Positions 1 to 10,156 of a stretch of 64,000 nt of DNA are shown piece by piece. The notes under the pieces were generated by a model. The model did no database searches and was not told the origin of the DNA. It saw only the letters and a list, made by a program, of their open reading frames with translations. Every line of letters starts with the position of its first letter. The stretch's first letter is position 1. The stretch is from Luteibacter aegosomaticola (lineage in GTDB: Bacteria; Pseudomonadota; Gammaproteobacteria; Xanthomonadales; Rhodanobacteraceae): positions 3,906,001 to 3,970,000 of the forward strand of contig NZ_CP095741.1 of assembly GCF_023078475.1 (NCBI RefSeq), read 5' to 3'. A program made the translations under genes and the position numbers.

Positions 1-2
1 AG

Positions 3-593
3 GTGCATGGCAAGCCGCTGATCGTGCATCACATCGAAAAGCTCGCGGCAGCCGGTGTGAACTACATGGTCATCAACACCTCGCACCTCGCCGATCAGTT
101 TCCCGATGCGCTTGGCGATGGCTCGCGCTGGGGCGTGCGTCTTCGTTATTCGTACGAAGGGCCTGCGCCACTGGAGACGGGCGGCGGCATGTTGAACGCG
201 CTGCCGCTGCTGGGCAGTGAACCGTTCATCGTAGTGAGCGCGGATATCTGGAGCGATATCGACTACGCGGCACTCCCACTACAGCCCGAAGGTGTCGCTC
301 ACCTCGTGATGGTGCCGAATCCGGATTTCCACCCCACAGGCGATTTCGCACTGAAGGACGGCCGGCTTTACGACAGCGAAGCGCCTGCGGACGCAGAGCG
401 GCTGACGTTTGGCAATGTCGGTGTTTACCGGCCGGAGATCGTGGCGGGTGAGGCAGCGGGCACGTTCAAGCTCGCACCCATGTACCGGCGAGCGATTGCG
501 CAGGGACGCCTGTCGGGCGAACGCTTCGATGGGTTCTGGCGGAATGTCGGAAACCCCGCGCAGCTTGAACAGTTGCGCGCTGAAGTAGGGTAG
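3..593 (+). CDS. murU: N-acetylmuramate 1-phosphate uridylyltransferase-like nucleotidyltransferase (5' partial)
   Basis: The reading frame is open to the left edge, so the N-terminus with the G-rich nucleotide loop is missing. What remains starts at the conserved GKPLIVHHIEKL segment that follows that loop in NTP-transferases. Further on are ETGGGMLNALPLL (substrate and UTP site) and VSADIWSDIDY, whose acidic pair fits the metal-binding position of sugar-1-phosphate nucleotidyltransferases. The C-terminal FWRNVGNPAQL matches the (D/N)VGTP-type end of MurU/RmlA-like enzymes. MurU makes UDP-MurNAc from MurNAc-1-P in the cytoplasmic cell-wall recycling route of pseudomonads and xanthomonads. 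A mannose-1-P guanylyltransferase is the main alternative, but the short length favours MurU. Confidence 0.75.
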   Translation: MHGKPLIVHHIEKLAAAGVNYMVINTSHLADQFPDALGDGSRWGVRLRYSYEGPAPLETGGGMLNALPLLGSEPFIVVSADIWSDIDYAALPLQPEGVAHLVMVPNPDFHPTGDFALKDGRLYDSEAPADAERLTFGNVGVYRPEIVAGEAAGTFKLAPMYRRAIAQGRLSGERFDGFWRNVGNPAQLEQLRAEVG

Positions 594-620
594 CGCCCGG
601 CTACGCCGCTTCGTTGGCTG

Positions 621-709
621 ATCGCGTGCAAGCACGCTCCTACAGAAGCGGTGCGCGGGGCTTTCATGACCTGCGCAGGTCTTCTTGTAGGAGCGCGCTT
701 GCGCGCGAT
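621..709. repeat. Inverted pair of R1-type REP elements (BIME)
   Basis: Two GTAG-headed palindromic repeats face each other. One reads on the minus strand (621-643, GTAGGAGCGTGC head) and one on the plus strand (687-709, GTAGGAGCGCGC head). The spacer side of the left copy carries the linker AGCCAACGAAGCGG (minus strand), which recurs beside other R1 copies at about 26584 and 48459. The pair lies between the convergent ends of the murU-like gene and the 717-944 gene. Confidence 0.85.
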
Positions 710-716
710 GCGCTTG

Positions 717-944
717 CTACTGAATGGTTTCGGAGGCGATTTCGCGTAGGCGCTCGCGGCCTAGCGTGAAGGCTTCGTTGTACGCGCTGGTGACATCGCT
801 GAAATCGATGGTGCCGATACCGGCATCGATTTCTTCGCCAACGTGATCGAGGATGCGATAGCTCGACCGATAGAACTGTTCACCCGCTGCATCATGGTGC
901 TTTACCGCGCGGGCAACGACCCTGAACTTGCTGTGATTTTCCAC
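717..944 (-). CDS. Small conserved hypothetical protein, 75 aa
   Basis: A short acidic protein that I do not recognise. It has no signal peptide or membrane segment and looks like a compact soluble alpha/beta protein (FRVVARAVKHHD at the start, then helices to the end). The start is GTG at 944, chosen because a strong GGAGG lies 6 nt upstream on the minus strand. The nearby R1 repeat pair ends just after the stop codon. Confidence 0.55.
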   Translation of the reverse strand: MENHSKFRVVARAVKHHDAAGEQFYRSSYRILDHVGEEIDAGIGTIDFSDVTSAYNEAFTLGRERLREIASETIQ

Positions 945-1033
945 CGTGTTCCTCCCCCCTGGGAGTCTCCGATACTGACTGGGGAAGGTGACGGTTTCAA
1001 GTGATTTCCATTTCCAGGTGACAAACCGCCACG

Positions 1034-1930
1034 CTAGTTGGGCTGCCCGGCCATCGCCGTGGCCTCGTTGAGCGCCGCCTTGGCGGCGTCGTGGGTCATC
1101 ACGACGATGCTGATGCGGCGGTTGATCGGCGCCGCCGGGTCGTTCTTGTCGAATGGCACGGACGCCGCCAGGCCGACCACACGGGCCACCTTGTCCGGCT
1201 GCATGCCACCATCGGTCAGCGTGCGACGCGCCGCATTGGCACGGTCGGCGGAAAGCTCCCAGTTGCCGTACTGGCTATCGGCGCGCACGTAGGGCGCGCT
1301 ATCCGTGTGGCCCGAGATGCTGATCTGGTTCGGGACCTGGTTGATGAAGCCGGCCAGCTCGTGGAGGATCTGCACGGTATACGGCTTGAGCGCGCCGCTG
1401 CCGGTATCGAACATCGGGCGGTTCTGCTTATCCACGATCTGGATACGCAGGCCCTCGGACGTGATGTCGATCAACAACTGATCCTTGTACGGCGCCATGG
1501 CCTGGCTCTGCGCGATCGCTTCCTGCAGATCCTTCATCAACTGCTCGAGGCGCTTCTTTTCCTGCTCCTTGGCAATCTTTTCCGCGTCGGCCGCCGTCGA
1601 CGGCTTGGCGAACTTCTCCTGGTCGCCCGGACCCTTCGGCAGGTCCATCGCGCCACCGAGCTTGATCATGCTCGTACTCGCACCACCGGGGCCCATCTTG
1701 CCCGAAGGTGCCATGGTCGACTGGCCCTGGGTCATGCTCGGGTTCTTGAAGTACTCGGAAATGGCGGCGCGTTGCTGCTTCGTGCCCGCGCCCACCAGCC
1801 ACATGACGAGGAAGAACGCCATCATCGCCGTGACGAAGTCGGCGTAGGCCACCTTCCATGCGCCGCCGTGGTGGCCGTGGCCACCCTTCTTCTTGCGGCG
1901 GACGATGATGACTTGCTTGAGCTCGGTCAT
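1034..1930 (-). CDS. motB: Flagellar motor stator protein MotB
   Basis: 298 aa. A short basic cytoplasmic tail (RRKKKGGHGHHG) is followed by one membrane helix, about residues 25-48, with the proton-carrying Asp31 in AYADFVTAMMAFF. A plug and linker region comes next, then a C-terminal OmpA-like peptidoglycan-binding domain (about 150-285, with ISISGHTDSAPY and NRRISIVV). The long linker rich in Gly, Pro and Lys is usual for the MotB/MotD branch of Gammaproteobacteria. It is translated after motA with a 6-bp gap, and the two form the H+-driven MotA4MotB2-type stator anchored to the cell wall. Confidence 0.95.
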   Translation of the reverse strand: MTELKQVIIVRRKKKGGHGHHGGAWKVAYADFVTAMMAFFLVMWLVGAGTKQQRAAISEYFKNPSMTQGQSTMAPSGKMGPGGASTSMIKLGGAMDLPKGPGDQEKFAKPSTAADAEKIAKEQEKKRLEQLMKDLQEAIAQSQAMAPYKDQLLIDITSEGLRIQIVDKQNRPMFDTGSGALKPYTVQILHELAGFINQVPNQISISGHTDSAPYVRADSQYGNWELSADRANAARRTLTDGGMQPDKVARVVGLAASVPFDKNDPAAPINRRISIVVMTHDAAKAALNEATAMAGQPN

Positions 1931-1936
1931 GACGAC

Positions 1937-2791
1937 TTACCGGGCCGCCTTCAGGTGGCCTTCCAGGTCCTGGAAGGTGGGACGGCTGGACGAGGTAAGC
2001 GACTTGCGCGCAAATTCAACCGACACCATCGGGTTGTAACCACGCAGGTTGGCCAGCAGGCCCACCTTCACGCATTCGAACGCGCGGCCATCCGCATTGA
2101 CGCGCGCTTCCATGGCCGCCGAGAGCGGACCAATGAAGCCGTACGAAAGCAGGATGCCGAGGAAGGTACCCACGAGTGCGCCGGCGATGTGTTCGCCAAT
2201 GACCGCGGCGTCGCCATCGATGGACTTCATCGTGATGACGATGCCCAGCACCGCCGCCACGATACCGAAACCCGGGAGGGCGTCGGCCATCTTCTGCACG
2301 GCCTGCGCAGGCGCAAGAGCTTCGTGATGGTGCGTTTCCAGCTCCACGTCGAGCAGCGCTTCGAGCTCGTGCGGATCCATGCTGCCGCCCACGATGAGGC
2401 GCAGGCAGTCGGTGATGAAATCGATAAGGTGATGCTCCGCGATCAGGCGCGGATACGCCGTGAACAGCGAGCTGTTCTCCGGATTCTCGATGTGTTCTTC
2501 CATGGCCAGCTGGCCGTCCTTACGCATCTTGGTGAAGATGTCGTACAGCAGGGACAGCAGGTCCACGTAATCCTGTTTCTTGTATTTCGGGCCCTTGAAC
2601 AGGCCGAGCATGTCGCGAACCGAACCCTTCACGATCTCCATCGAGTTCGCGCTGATGAACGCACCCGAGGCCGCGCCAAAGATGATCAGCAGCTCATAAG
2701 GCTGCCAAAGGGCGCCGATCGTGCCGTGCGAGAGCACATAGCCCCCGAGCACCGAGACCAGGACGATGATTGAACCGATAATGACGAGCAT
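1937..2791 (-). CDS. motA: Flagellar motor stator protein MotA
   Basis: 284 aa when started at the ATG at 2791 (MLVIIGSIIVL), the usual MotA length. Upstream in-frame codons continue into the neighbouring kinase gene and were rejected. A GGAGG sits 11 nt before this start on the minus strand. Four membrane helices are visible: two at the N-terminus (about 3-22 and 30-50) and two after the big cytoplasmic loop (about 168-190 and 200-222, with ADALPGFGIVAAVLGIVITM and the conserved Pro-Gly pair). The cytoplasmic loop contacts FliG. It forms an operon with motB. Confidence 0.95.
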   Translation of the reverse strand: MLVIIGSIIVLVSVLGGYVLSHGTIGALWQPYELLIIFGAASGAFISANSMEIVKGSVRDMLGLFKGPKYKKQDYVDLLSLLYDIFTKMRKDGQLAMEEHIENPENSSLFTAYPRLIAEHHLIDFITDCLRLIVGGSMDPHELEALLDVELETHHHEALAPAQAVQKMADALPGFGIVAAVLGIVITMKSIDGDAAVIGEHIAGALVGTFLGILLSYGFIGPLSAAMEARVNADGRAFECVKVGLLANLRGYNPMVSVEFARKSLTSSSRPTFQDLEGHLKAAR

Positions 2792-2873
2792 GACTTCCAC
2801 TTCCTCCCAGTCGGATGGTTTATCGGCCGCTGGGGCGCGAAGTTGAGGTAATCCGTCACGTTTTCTACACGAT

Positions 2874-4187
2874 TCAAACGGCGCTGGTAAGCGCTCCCGC
2901 ATAGCGCGGAAAGACAAGCCGAATCCGCGTACCGATTCCGGCGTCGCTTTCGATTTCCACGCCACCACCGGCCTGCGCCACCGTGCCGTAGACCTGGGCC
3001 AGGCCCAGGCCGGAGCCGCCCTGCTTGGTGGTGAAGTAGGGCTCGAACAGACGCTCCCGGACTTCATCGGACATGCCACCGCCGGTGTCGGCGATGCAGA
3101 CGAACACCTGCCGTGCAGGCACGCGTTCGCGCAGGCTGTCAGCAAGGGCGTCATCGGTCAGGCGGTCGCCCACCTGGATCACGATGCTGCCCATGTTGCC
3201 CATGGCGTCGCGGGCGTTGAGGCAGACATTCATCAACGCCTGCTCGATGCTGTGCCGATCTACCCAGATAGGCAGCATCCCGGGCTGGCGGAGCACCTCG
3301 ATGCCTACCCGCCCGCCCATGCCGTGGCGGGCGAAGTCGGCGAAGCTCTCCACGAGGTCGCCCAGGTCGATCGGCTCCGGCCGGGAGGGCTGGTTGCGGG
3401 CGAAGGCGAGCAGGCGCCGTGTCAGCGCGGTGGCGTGGCGAGCGCCCTCCACCGCATAGGTCAGCATGCGGCGCTGGTGGACCGTAAGGTCATCGGCCTC
3501 GTCCTGGAGGCCCGAGAGGCTCACGATCACCGTCTGGAGCATGTTGTTGAAGTCGTGCGCGATACCGCTGACCAGCTGGCCCACGGCCTGCTGCTTCTGG
3601 GCCTGGTGCGCAGAGGCTTCGGCCAGTTCGCGCGCGCGGCTGGCCATCTCGAGCTGTTCGGTGATGCTGGCCAGCCGGTTCTCGGCATCGCGGCGGGCGC
3701 CATGCTCGCTCTCCAGCCGCTCCAGCAGCGTGCCGTACTGGGTGGTAGCGGAGGCCGAGCGGGCCACGGTTTCGTTCAGGCGCTCCTGCAGCAACTCGTT
3801 GATCGACTCGAGCGCCGCCTGCAGTTCCACCCGCTCGGTCACATCCCGGCTGATCACGATGAAATGATCGAGGGCGTCGCCAGCGACGACCGGGGCGACC
3901 ATCACCTCCCACCAGCGTGACGTGCCCTGCGAGGTCTGTCGCGGGCTGACGAAATCGACGCGCTCGCCAGCGGCGGCGCGGTCGAGGACGCGTGCCACCA
4001 TGTCACGCGCCTCTGGTGGCCACAGATCGAGCCAGCGCACGCCCACCAGGCGCTCGGGGCCCTCGGGCACCAGCGCCATGCAGCCCAGGCCCGCGACGAA
4101 GCGGATCACGCCGTCACGGTCCAGTTCCTTCATGCAATCGGCGGATGCCTCGGCGAATTGCCGGTACCGCCCCTCCCCTTCACTCAT
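2874..4187 (-). CDS. PAS-domain sensor histidine kinase
   Basis: 437 aa, soluble, with no membrane segments. Domains in order: a PAS sensor (about 5-118) ending in the usual SRDVTERVELQ exit, a coiled coil (about 120-200), a dimerisation domain with phospho-acceptor His211 in SGIAHDFNNML, and a catalytic ATPase domain (about 300-435) with N box NVCLNARDAM, D box DTGGGM and G box GGSGLGLAQ. The H-box context HDFNN is typical of the HPK4 class. It is divergent from a single-domain response regulator starting at 4308, which is its probable partner. The ligand or cue for the PAS domain is unknown. Confidence 0.9.
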   Translation of the reverse strand: MSEGEGRYRQFAEASADCMKELDRDGVIRFVAGLGCMALVPEGPERLVGVRWLDLWPPEARDMVARVLDRAAAGERVDFVSPRQTSQGTSRWWEVMVAPVVAGDALDHFIVISRDVTERVELQAALESINELLQERLNETVARSASATTQYGTLLERLESEHGARRDAENRLASITEQLEMASRARELAEASAHQAQKQQAVGQLVSGIAHDFNNMLQTVIVSLSGLQDEADDLTVHQRRMLTYAVEGARHATALTRRLLAFARNQPSRPEPIDLGDLVESFADFARHGMGGRVGIEVLRQPGMLPIWVDRHSIEQALMNVCLNARDAMGNMGSIVIQVGDRLTDDALADSLRERVPARQVFVCIADTGGGMSDEVRERLFEPYFTTKQGGSGLGLAQVYGTVAQAGGGVEIESDAGIGTRIRLVFPRYAGALTSAV

Positions 4188-4307
4188 CGCCGCTACCCCT
4201 GGCCCGTCGGATGGCGCTGAACACCCTTATGACGCGCCGCACGATGGCCTTCTGTCAAGGCGAATCTGTCACGCTCTTACCACGAGCGTGGGGCGAGAGT
4301 GGCGCCC

Positions 4308-4691
4308 ATGACGGACCCCACCGTGACCCCCGCCACCGCGTCCGTCCTCGTCGTCGAGGATGACCGCCATGTCCTCGACATCACGAGCTTCGTCCTGGAG
4401 AGCGCCGGCTATCCGGTCCTCACCGCGATGAACGCGGAAGAGGCGCTGTATATGCTCGACGGTCACCCGGAAATCGGGCTGATCCTGACGGACGTGAACA
4501 TGCCCGGGACGATGGATGGCATCGATCTCGTCCGCGCGCTGCGCGCCTCGGGCAACCCGGTGCGCTGCGTCGTCGTATCAGGCGATGCGCTCCACGCCGC
4601 AGATCGCCTTGGCGATCTCGCGCCCTTCCTGGCCAAGCCATACGACCGGCGTTCGCTCCTGCGGGCAGTGCAGACCGCCCTGGCGGCCTGA
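4308..4691 (+). CDS. Single-domain (CheY-like) response regulator
   Basis: 127 aa consisting only of a receiver domain. The acidic pocket is VVEDD near residues 15-19, the phospho-acceptor is Asp62 in LTDVNMP, and the conserved Lys110 is in LAKPYD. There is no output domain, so it probably acts by protein contact or inside a phosphorelay. The ATG at 4308 was chosen; a GTG nine bases upstream (4299) is also in frame. It is divergent from the PAS kinase gene with a shared gap of about 120 bp, suggesting a cognate pair. Confidence 0.85.
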   Translation: MTDPTVTPATASVLVVEDDRHVLDITSFVLESAGYPVLTAMNAEEALYMLDGHPEIGLILTDVNMPGTMDGIDLVRALRASGNPVRCVVVSGDALHAADRLGDLAPFLAKPYDRRSLLRAVQTALAA

Positions 4692-4693
4692 GC

Positions 4694-5041
4694 TCACTCC
4701 GCGTCGGCGGCCGGCTCCTTGTCGTCGTCAAAGCCGGTTTCGCCCTCGGCGAATATCGGGGCGCCATCCTCCTCATCGACGCCCATGACGAGACCGAGCG
4801 CCTTTTCGGCCGCAACGGCAGCGCTGGCCTCATCGCGGAAGCTGCGGTTCTCGTAGACCGCAAAGTAATTGGGGAAGCCCCCGTTCGCCGGGTGCGATGA
4901 GATGAGCGCGGTGTAACGGGACCCTTCACGGGTCGCGCTGGAGCGCAAAGTGAAATTAGGAAACTCGCGTTCGGCCATGTCGTGATCGTCGTCTGGGGGC
5001 GAAACTCTAGGGTACGCCGGGGGTTGGAGGGGTTCTTGCAT
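4694..5041 (-). CDS. Conserved hypothetical protein, about 115 aa
   Basis: I do not recognise this protein. The core (NFTLRSSATREGSRYTALISSH, later NYFAVYENRSF) looks like a small beta-rich soluble domain, followed by a helix (ASAAVAAEKALGLVMGV) and a very acidic tail (FDDDKEPAADAE). The start is uncertain. The ATG at 5041 has AAGGA 5 nt upstream on the minus strand; the shorter ATG at 4978 (94 aa, MAEREFPNF) has no visible ribosome site but begins exactly at the better-folded part. The stop comes 2 bp after the response-regulator stop on the other strand. Confidence 0.5.
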   Translation of the reverse strand: MQEPLQPPAYPRVSPPDDDHDMAEREFPNFTLRSSATREGSRYTALISSHPANGGFPNYFAVYENRSFRDEASAAVAAEKALGLVMGVDEEDGAPIFAEGETGFDDDKEPAADAE

Positions 5042-5180
5042 GCAAGTCCTTATGGTGTCAAGGAATCCGTTCAGCATTCCGGCACTTGATTCGTACAATC
5101 TTGTAGGGTATTTCGTACGCCAAGCGACCTCACAAAGCATTCACGAAGGTCGTGAAACAGGGGAAAAGGTACCTAGCATC

Positions 5181-5420
5181 ATGAACGTCATCACCACCAC
5201 GGCGCCGTCGCGCGGCCTTGCGTGGACCGTCGCCACTGTTCTCGCCATTGCCGGCATCGTCGGCCTGGCCTTGGCACCGCGTGTCGCGGCTGCCGTCCCG
5301 AGGACAGCGATCCAGATGGTCTATGCGTGGCTCTGCTGCTCGCTAGTGGGTTCGGCCTACGTCGTCGTCACGCTTGCGAACGATGCCGAGGGCGCCAACG
5401 AGGACAGTGAAGATTTCTGA
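5181..5420 (+). CDS. Small two-helix membrane protein, 79 aa
   Basis: Hypothetical. Two hydrophobic stretches (about residues 12-34 and 43-66) suggest a small inner-membrane protein with both ends on the same side and an acidic C-terminal tail (NDAEGANEDSEDF). The ATG at 5181 is preceded by AAAAGG about 12 nt upstream, a weak spacing. A bidirectional terminator lies 30 bp after the stop codon. No function can be assigned. Confidence 0.5.
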   Translation: MNVITTTAPSRGLAWTVATVLAIAGIVGLALAPRVAAAVPRTAIQMVYAWLCCSLVGSAYVVVTLANDAEGANEDSEDF

Positions 5421-5450
5421 TCCCAGGGCTGGGACGTACATGCGAAAAGA

Positions 5451-5475
5451 AAAACCCGCCTTCCGGCGGGTTTTT
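5451..5475. terminator. Bidirectional rho-independent terminator
   Basis: AACCCGCC-TTCC-GGCGGGTT forms an 8-bp GC-rich stem with a tetraloop, flanked by a run of A on the left and T on the right. It can end transcription both of the small membrane protein (plus strand) and of the yajC-secD-secF run (minus strand), whose last gene stops at 5498. Confidence 0.9.
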
Positions 5476-5497
5476 CCGTTCTGGGGCGCCGTAAAGC

Positions 5498-6469
5498 TTA
5501 CGGGCGGCGCTCCAGCTCCGGGTCTTCCTTGGCGCGGGGCATCAGGTCCTGCTTCGACACGCCCAGCCACAGCAGCAGCGGGCTGGCCACGAAGATCGAG
5601 GACAGCGTGCCCACCAGGATGCCGATCAGCATGGTGATGGCGAAGCCGTGCACCACGGTGCCGCCAAAGAAGAACAGCGCCGCCATGGTGATGCCGGTGA
5701 ACAGCGAGGTGATGATGGTTCGCGACAGGGTGCTGTTGATCGAACGGTTCAGCACTTCTTCCGGCGTGGCATTGCGGCTCGAACGGAACAGTTCGCGGAC
5801 GCGATCGAACACCACCACCTTATCGTTGATGGAGTAACCGACCACCGCCAGCACCGAAGCCAGCACCGTCAGGTCGAACTCACGCTGGGTCAGCGCGAAG
5901 ATGCCCAGGGTCACCAGCACGTCGTGGATTTCGGTGGCAAGCGCCGCGATGGCGAAACGCTTTTCGAAGCGGATCCACAGGTAGCCCATGATGCCGACGA
6001 TGACGAACAGCACCGCGTAGATACCATCGGAGCGCAGCTCCTCACCGACCTGGGGGCCGACGTAGGACTTGCTCTTCATGGTGGCGTCCGGACGAACCGC
6101 CTTGAGCGCGACCATGATGTCCGCCGACACCTTGGCTGCGGCCTCATCACCCGACAGGGCGGTGGCACCGGCGGCGCCGTGGTCATCCTTGGGCTGCAGG
6201 CGCACCGTGACTTCACGGGAACCGCCGACAGCCTGGACCAGCGGGTTTTCCATGCCAGCCTTGGTCAGCGCCTGGCGGACGTCGTTGGTGTCCACCGGGT
6301 TCGCGTAGGCCACATCGACGGCGACGCCGCCCACGAAATCCTGGCCGTAGTTGAACCCCTTGGTGACGATGAGCGCCACCGAGGCGACCATGAGCAACAC
6401 CGCGAGGCCCACCGAGAAGCGGCGCAGGCCCAGGAAGTTGAAATTAGCGTTGTGGTTGAAAATTTCCAT
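5498..6469 (-). CDS. secF: Protein translocase subunit SecF
   Basis: 323 aa. It has the SecF layout: TM1 near residues 18-35, a periplasmic P1-type domain (about 38-140), then five membrane helices from about 145. Conserved features are the N-terminal YGQDFVGGVAVDVAY, the DFTGG-like turn, and NDKVVVFDRVRE between TM4 and TM5. With SecD it uses the proton-motive force to pull proteins through SecYEG. The gap from secD is 13 bp, and the gene ends before the bidirectional terminator at 5451-5475. Confidence 0.97.
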   Translation of the reverse strand: MEIFNHNANFNFLGLRRFSVGLAVLLMVASVALIVTKGFNYGQDFVGGVAVDVAYANPVDTNDVRQALTKAGMENPLVQAVGGSREVTVRLQPKDDHGAAGATALSGDEAAAKVSADIMVALKAVRPDATMKSKSYVGPQVGEELRSDGIYAVLFVIVGIMGYLWIRFEKRFAIAALATEIHDVLVTLGIFALTQREFDLTVLASVLAVVGYSINDKVVVFDRVRELFRSSRNATPEEVLNRSINSTLSRTIITSLFTGITMAALFFFGGTVVHGFAITMLIGILVGTLSSIFVASPLLLWLGVSKQDLMPRAKEDPELERRP

Positions 6470-6482
6470 GGCGTATGTCCCC

Positions 6483-8357
6483 TCAGACCGACAGGGTCTT
6501 GAGCTTGCGGCCGCCGTGGATCAGCGCCGTGATGGCATGGGTGACGGTCACCGAAGTGAACATCGAGGTGAGGATACCGATGAACAGCGTGACGCCGAAG
6601 CCCTTGATCGGGCCCGAGCCCATCGTCATCAGGCCAAGCGCGGCCAGAAGATGGGTGACGTTGGCATCGAGAATGGTGGCCCACGCCTTGTCGTAACCGG
6701 TGCGGATGGCCGCCAGCGGCGACGAGCCATTGCGCAGTTCTTCACGGATGCGCTCGCAGATAAGCACGTTGGCGTCGATCGCCATACCGAGCGTCAGCAC
6801 GATACCGGCGATGCCGGGCATGGTCAGCGTGACGCCGATCGCCGACATCACGGCCACCAGCAGCACCAGGTTGAAGAACAGGGCAATATCGGCCACCAGG
6901 CCGAACAGCTTGTAGTAGATGGCCGCGGCGAGCAGTACCAGGCCGAGGCCCAGCATCACCGACTTGAAGCCCTTGTCGATGTTGTCGGCGCCGAGGCTCG
7001 GGCCAATGACGCTTTCGCTGACGATATCGACCGGGGCAGCCAGCGAACCACCGCGCAGGAGCAGCGCGAGTTCGGCGGCTTCGTTATCGGACGGCAGTCC
7101 GTTGGTCTGGAACTGCTTGCCGAACGGGCCGCTGATGTTGGCGTAGTTGATAACTTCCTCGGTGACCTTCGGCGTCTTCACTTCCTTGCCGTCGACCATC
7201 TTGGTATCGAGCGTACGCGTGATGTAGAGCACCGCCATCGGCTTGCCGACGTTGTCGTTGGTGAACTCCTGCATCTTGCGGGCGCCGGCCGAGTTCAGCG
7301 TGACGCTGACGTTCGGGCTGCCGTTCTGCTGATCGCGGCCGGAGGTCGCGGTAACCAGCTCATCGCCGCTGGCGATGATCTTCTTGCTGAGCAGGTACGG
7401 CTGGTGGTCGCGGCCGAAGTACAGCTTGGCATCCGGCGGGACGCTACCCGAGCGGGCCGCTTCCATCGCCTGCTGCGGGGTGTAGAGGCCCGCGCGGTAC
7501 TGCAGCGTGGCCACGGCGCCAATGATCTTCTTGGCCTCGGCCGTGTCCTGCACGCCCGCGAGATCCACGACGATCTGGTTGGCACCCTGCTGCTGGATCA
7601 GCGGCTCGGACACGCCGAGCTGGTTGACGCGCTGGCGCAGCGTGGTGACGTTCTGGGTGATCATGCCCTGCGACAGTTCGCGCAGCTTGGCCGGCTTCAC
7701 GCTGGCGGTCAGCACGAAGCTGTTGCCGCTCGAGGCGCCGTCGGTCACCAGCAGGTCGGGATAGTCGGCGCCGATGAGCGAGGCGGCCTTCTGCCGATCG
7801 GCATCGGAGCGCAGCACCATGTTCACGCCCTGGCCGCGCGCGTTGCGCGTGACCGAGTCGTACTGCACGCCCTTGTCGTGCAGCAGCGCGCGAATGTCAT
7901 CGGTGTAGCGGTTTTCCTGGGAATCGATGACCGCGGTCTGGTCCACTTCCATCAGGAAGTGCACGCCGCCCTGCAGGTCGAGACCCAGCGGCATCGAGTT
8001 GGCGTTGATGGAGCGCAGCCAGGACGGCACGGTGGAGGCAAGGTTCAGCGCCACCGTGTAGTTGTCGCCCAGGCCCACGCGCAGAGCCTCGGAGGCCTTG
8101 GCCTGGTCATCGACGCTGCCGAAGCGCGCCAGCAGGCGGCCATCCTTTTCGTTCACATCGACGGCGCTCGCCGGCACCTTGGCGGTGGCCAGCAACGCAT
8201 CGACCTTGGTCTTCAGGGTGGCGTCGACGGCCGCGCCGCGGTTACCCGAGATCTGCACCGCCGGCTGCGGACGGAAGACGTTGGGCAGCGCGTAAACGAT
8301 GCCAACGAGCAACACGATCACAACCAGCGCGTACTTCCAGCGTGGAAAATCACTCAT
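6483..8357 (-). CDS. secD: Protein translocase subunit SecD
   Basis: 624 aa, normal for the proteobacterial protein. TM1 is at residues 10-25, followed by the large periplasmic P1 head and base domain (about 120-440, with LGLDLQGGVHFLMEVD at its start). Five further helices carry the conserved LTMPGIAGIVLTLGMAIDAN and DANVLICERIREELR segments. It lies between yajC and secF in one leftward operon (tgt-yajC-secD-secF), the classic gene order. Confidence 0.97.
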   Translation of the reverse strand: MSDFPRWKYALVVIVLLVGIVYALPNVFRPQPAVQISGNRGAAVDATLKTKVDALLATAKVPASAVDVNEKDGRLLARFGSVDDQAKASEALRVGLGDNYTVALNLASTVPSWLRSINANSMPLGLDLQGGVHFLMEVDQTAVIDSQENRYTDDIRALLHDKGVQYDSVTRNARGQGVNMVLRSDADRQKAASLIGADYPDLLVTDGASSGNSFVLTASVKPAKLRELSQGMITQNVTTLRQRVNQLGVSEPLIQQQGANQIVVDLAGVQDTAEAKKIIGAVATLQYRAGLYTPQQAMEAARSGSVPPDAKLYFGRDHQPYLLSKKIIASGDELVTATSGRDQQNGSPNVSVTLNSAGARKMQEFTNDNVGKPMAVLYITRTLDTKMVDGKEVKTPKVTEEVINYANISGPFGKQFQTNGLPSDNEAAELALLLRGGSLAAPVDIVSESVIGPSLGADNIDKGFKSVMLGLGLVLLAAAIYYKLFGLVADIALFFNLVLLVAVMSAIGVTLTMPGIAGIVLTLGMAIDANVLICERIREELRNGSSPLAAIRTGYDKAWATILDANVTHLLAALGLMTMGSGPIKGFGVTLFIGILTSMFTSVTVTHAITALIHGGRKLKTLSV

Positions 8358-8417
8358 GCCTTACATTCCGTGAGAGCGACCGCAAGGCGGCCGCGGCTGT
8401 CGCGTCTGAGAGAAAAC

Positions 8418-8759
8418 TCAGTTCTTCTTGAGGCTGCCCTTCGGCAGCACCTGGGTGACAGCGCCCTTCTGCATCTGGACGACCACGCCCGGGGCGATCT
8501 CGACCTTGACGAAGGCATCGCCCACTTCCTCGATGCGGCCGGCCAGACCACCGTTCATGACCACCTCATCGCCCTTGGCGAGGGCGGACAGGAGGGCGCG
8601 ATGCTCCTTCTGACGCTTCATCTGCGGGCGGATCATCATGAAATAGAAGATGCCGAACAGCACCGCCATCATGATGAGCGGCGAAAGGCCAAGCGCACCC
8701 TGCGGGGCAGCGGCCGGAGCGGCCTGGGCAATGGCGGCGAAGGAGACTGGGCTCATCAT
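8418..8759 (-). CDS. yajC: Preprotein translocase subunit YajC
   Basis: 113 aa. An Ala/Pro-rich N-terminal stretch is followed by a single membrane helix (about 25-45, LIMMAVLFGIFYFMMIRPQ). Then comes the soluble YajC domain starting with MKRQKEH and containing KGDEVVMNGGLAGRIEEV and APGVVVQMQKGAV. It is an accessory partner of SecDF. Two adjacent ATG codons (8759 and 8756) can start it. Confidence 0.95.
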   Translation of the reverse strand: MMSPVSFAAIAQAAPAAAPQGALGLSPLIMMAVLFGIFYFMMIRPQMKRQKEHRALLSALAKGDEVVMNGGLAGRIEEVGDAFVKVEIAPGVVVQMQKGAVTQVLPKGSLKKN

Positions 8760-8896
8760 AGTTCTCGCAAGTCATGGAACGGCCAAGCAAAAGCAGCCGC
8801 TCACGTAAAAAGATCGTGGATTATGCCACGCCCCCCGGCGGCCGTGTACCGCGCCAGCACAAGGCTTTGGGGGCGCAGGCGGCGCCCCGCAAGGCC

Positions 8897-10039
<1,143 letters not shown>

Positions 10040-10156
10040 CTACCCCGTCTGGCCTAACCACCCGGCACCTAAAGGTTCCAGAGAATCAGCCGATTCTTAC
10101 GAGCACACAGGAGTGCGCCCACCACGGACGCGCCCAGGCCCCCGGAGGACCTGCCC

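Noticed and set aside
1091..2773. 560-codon open frame on the plus strand across motA and motB
   Set aside because: It is the antisense shadow of motA/motB in very GC-rich DNA; its protein is a low-complexity Arg/His/Asp/Val mix with no family signal.
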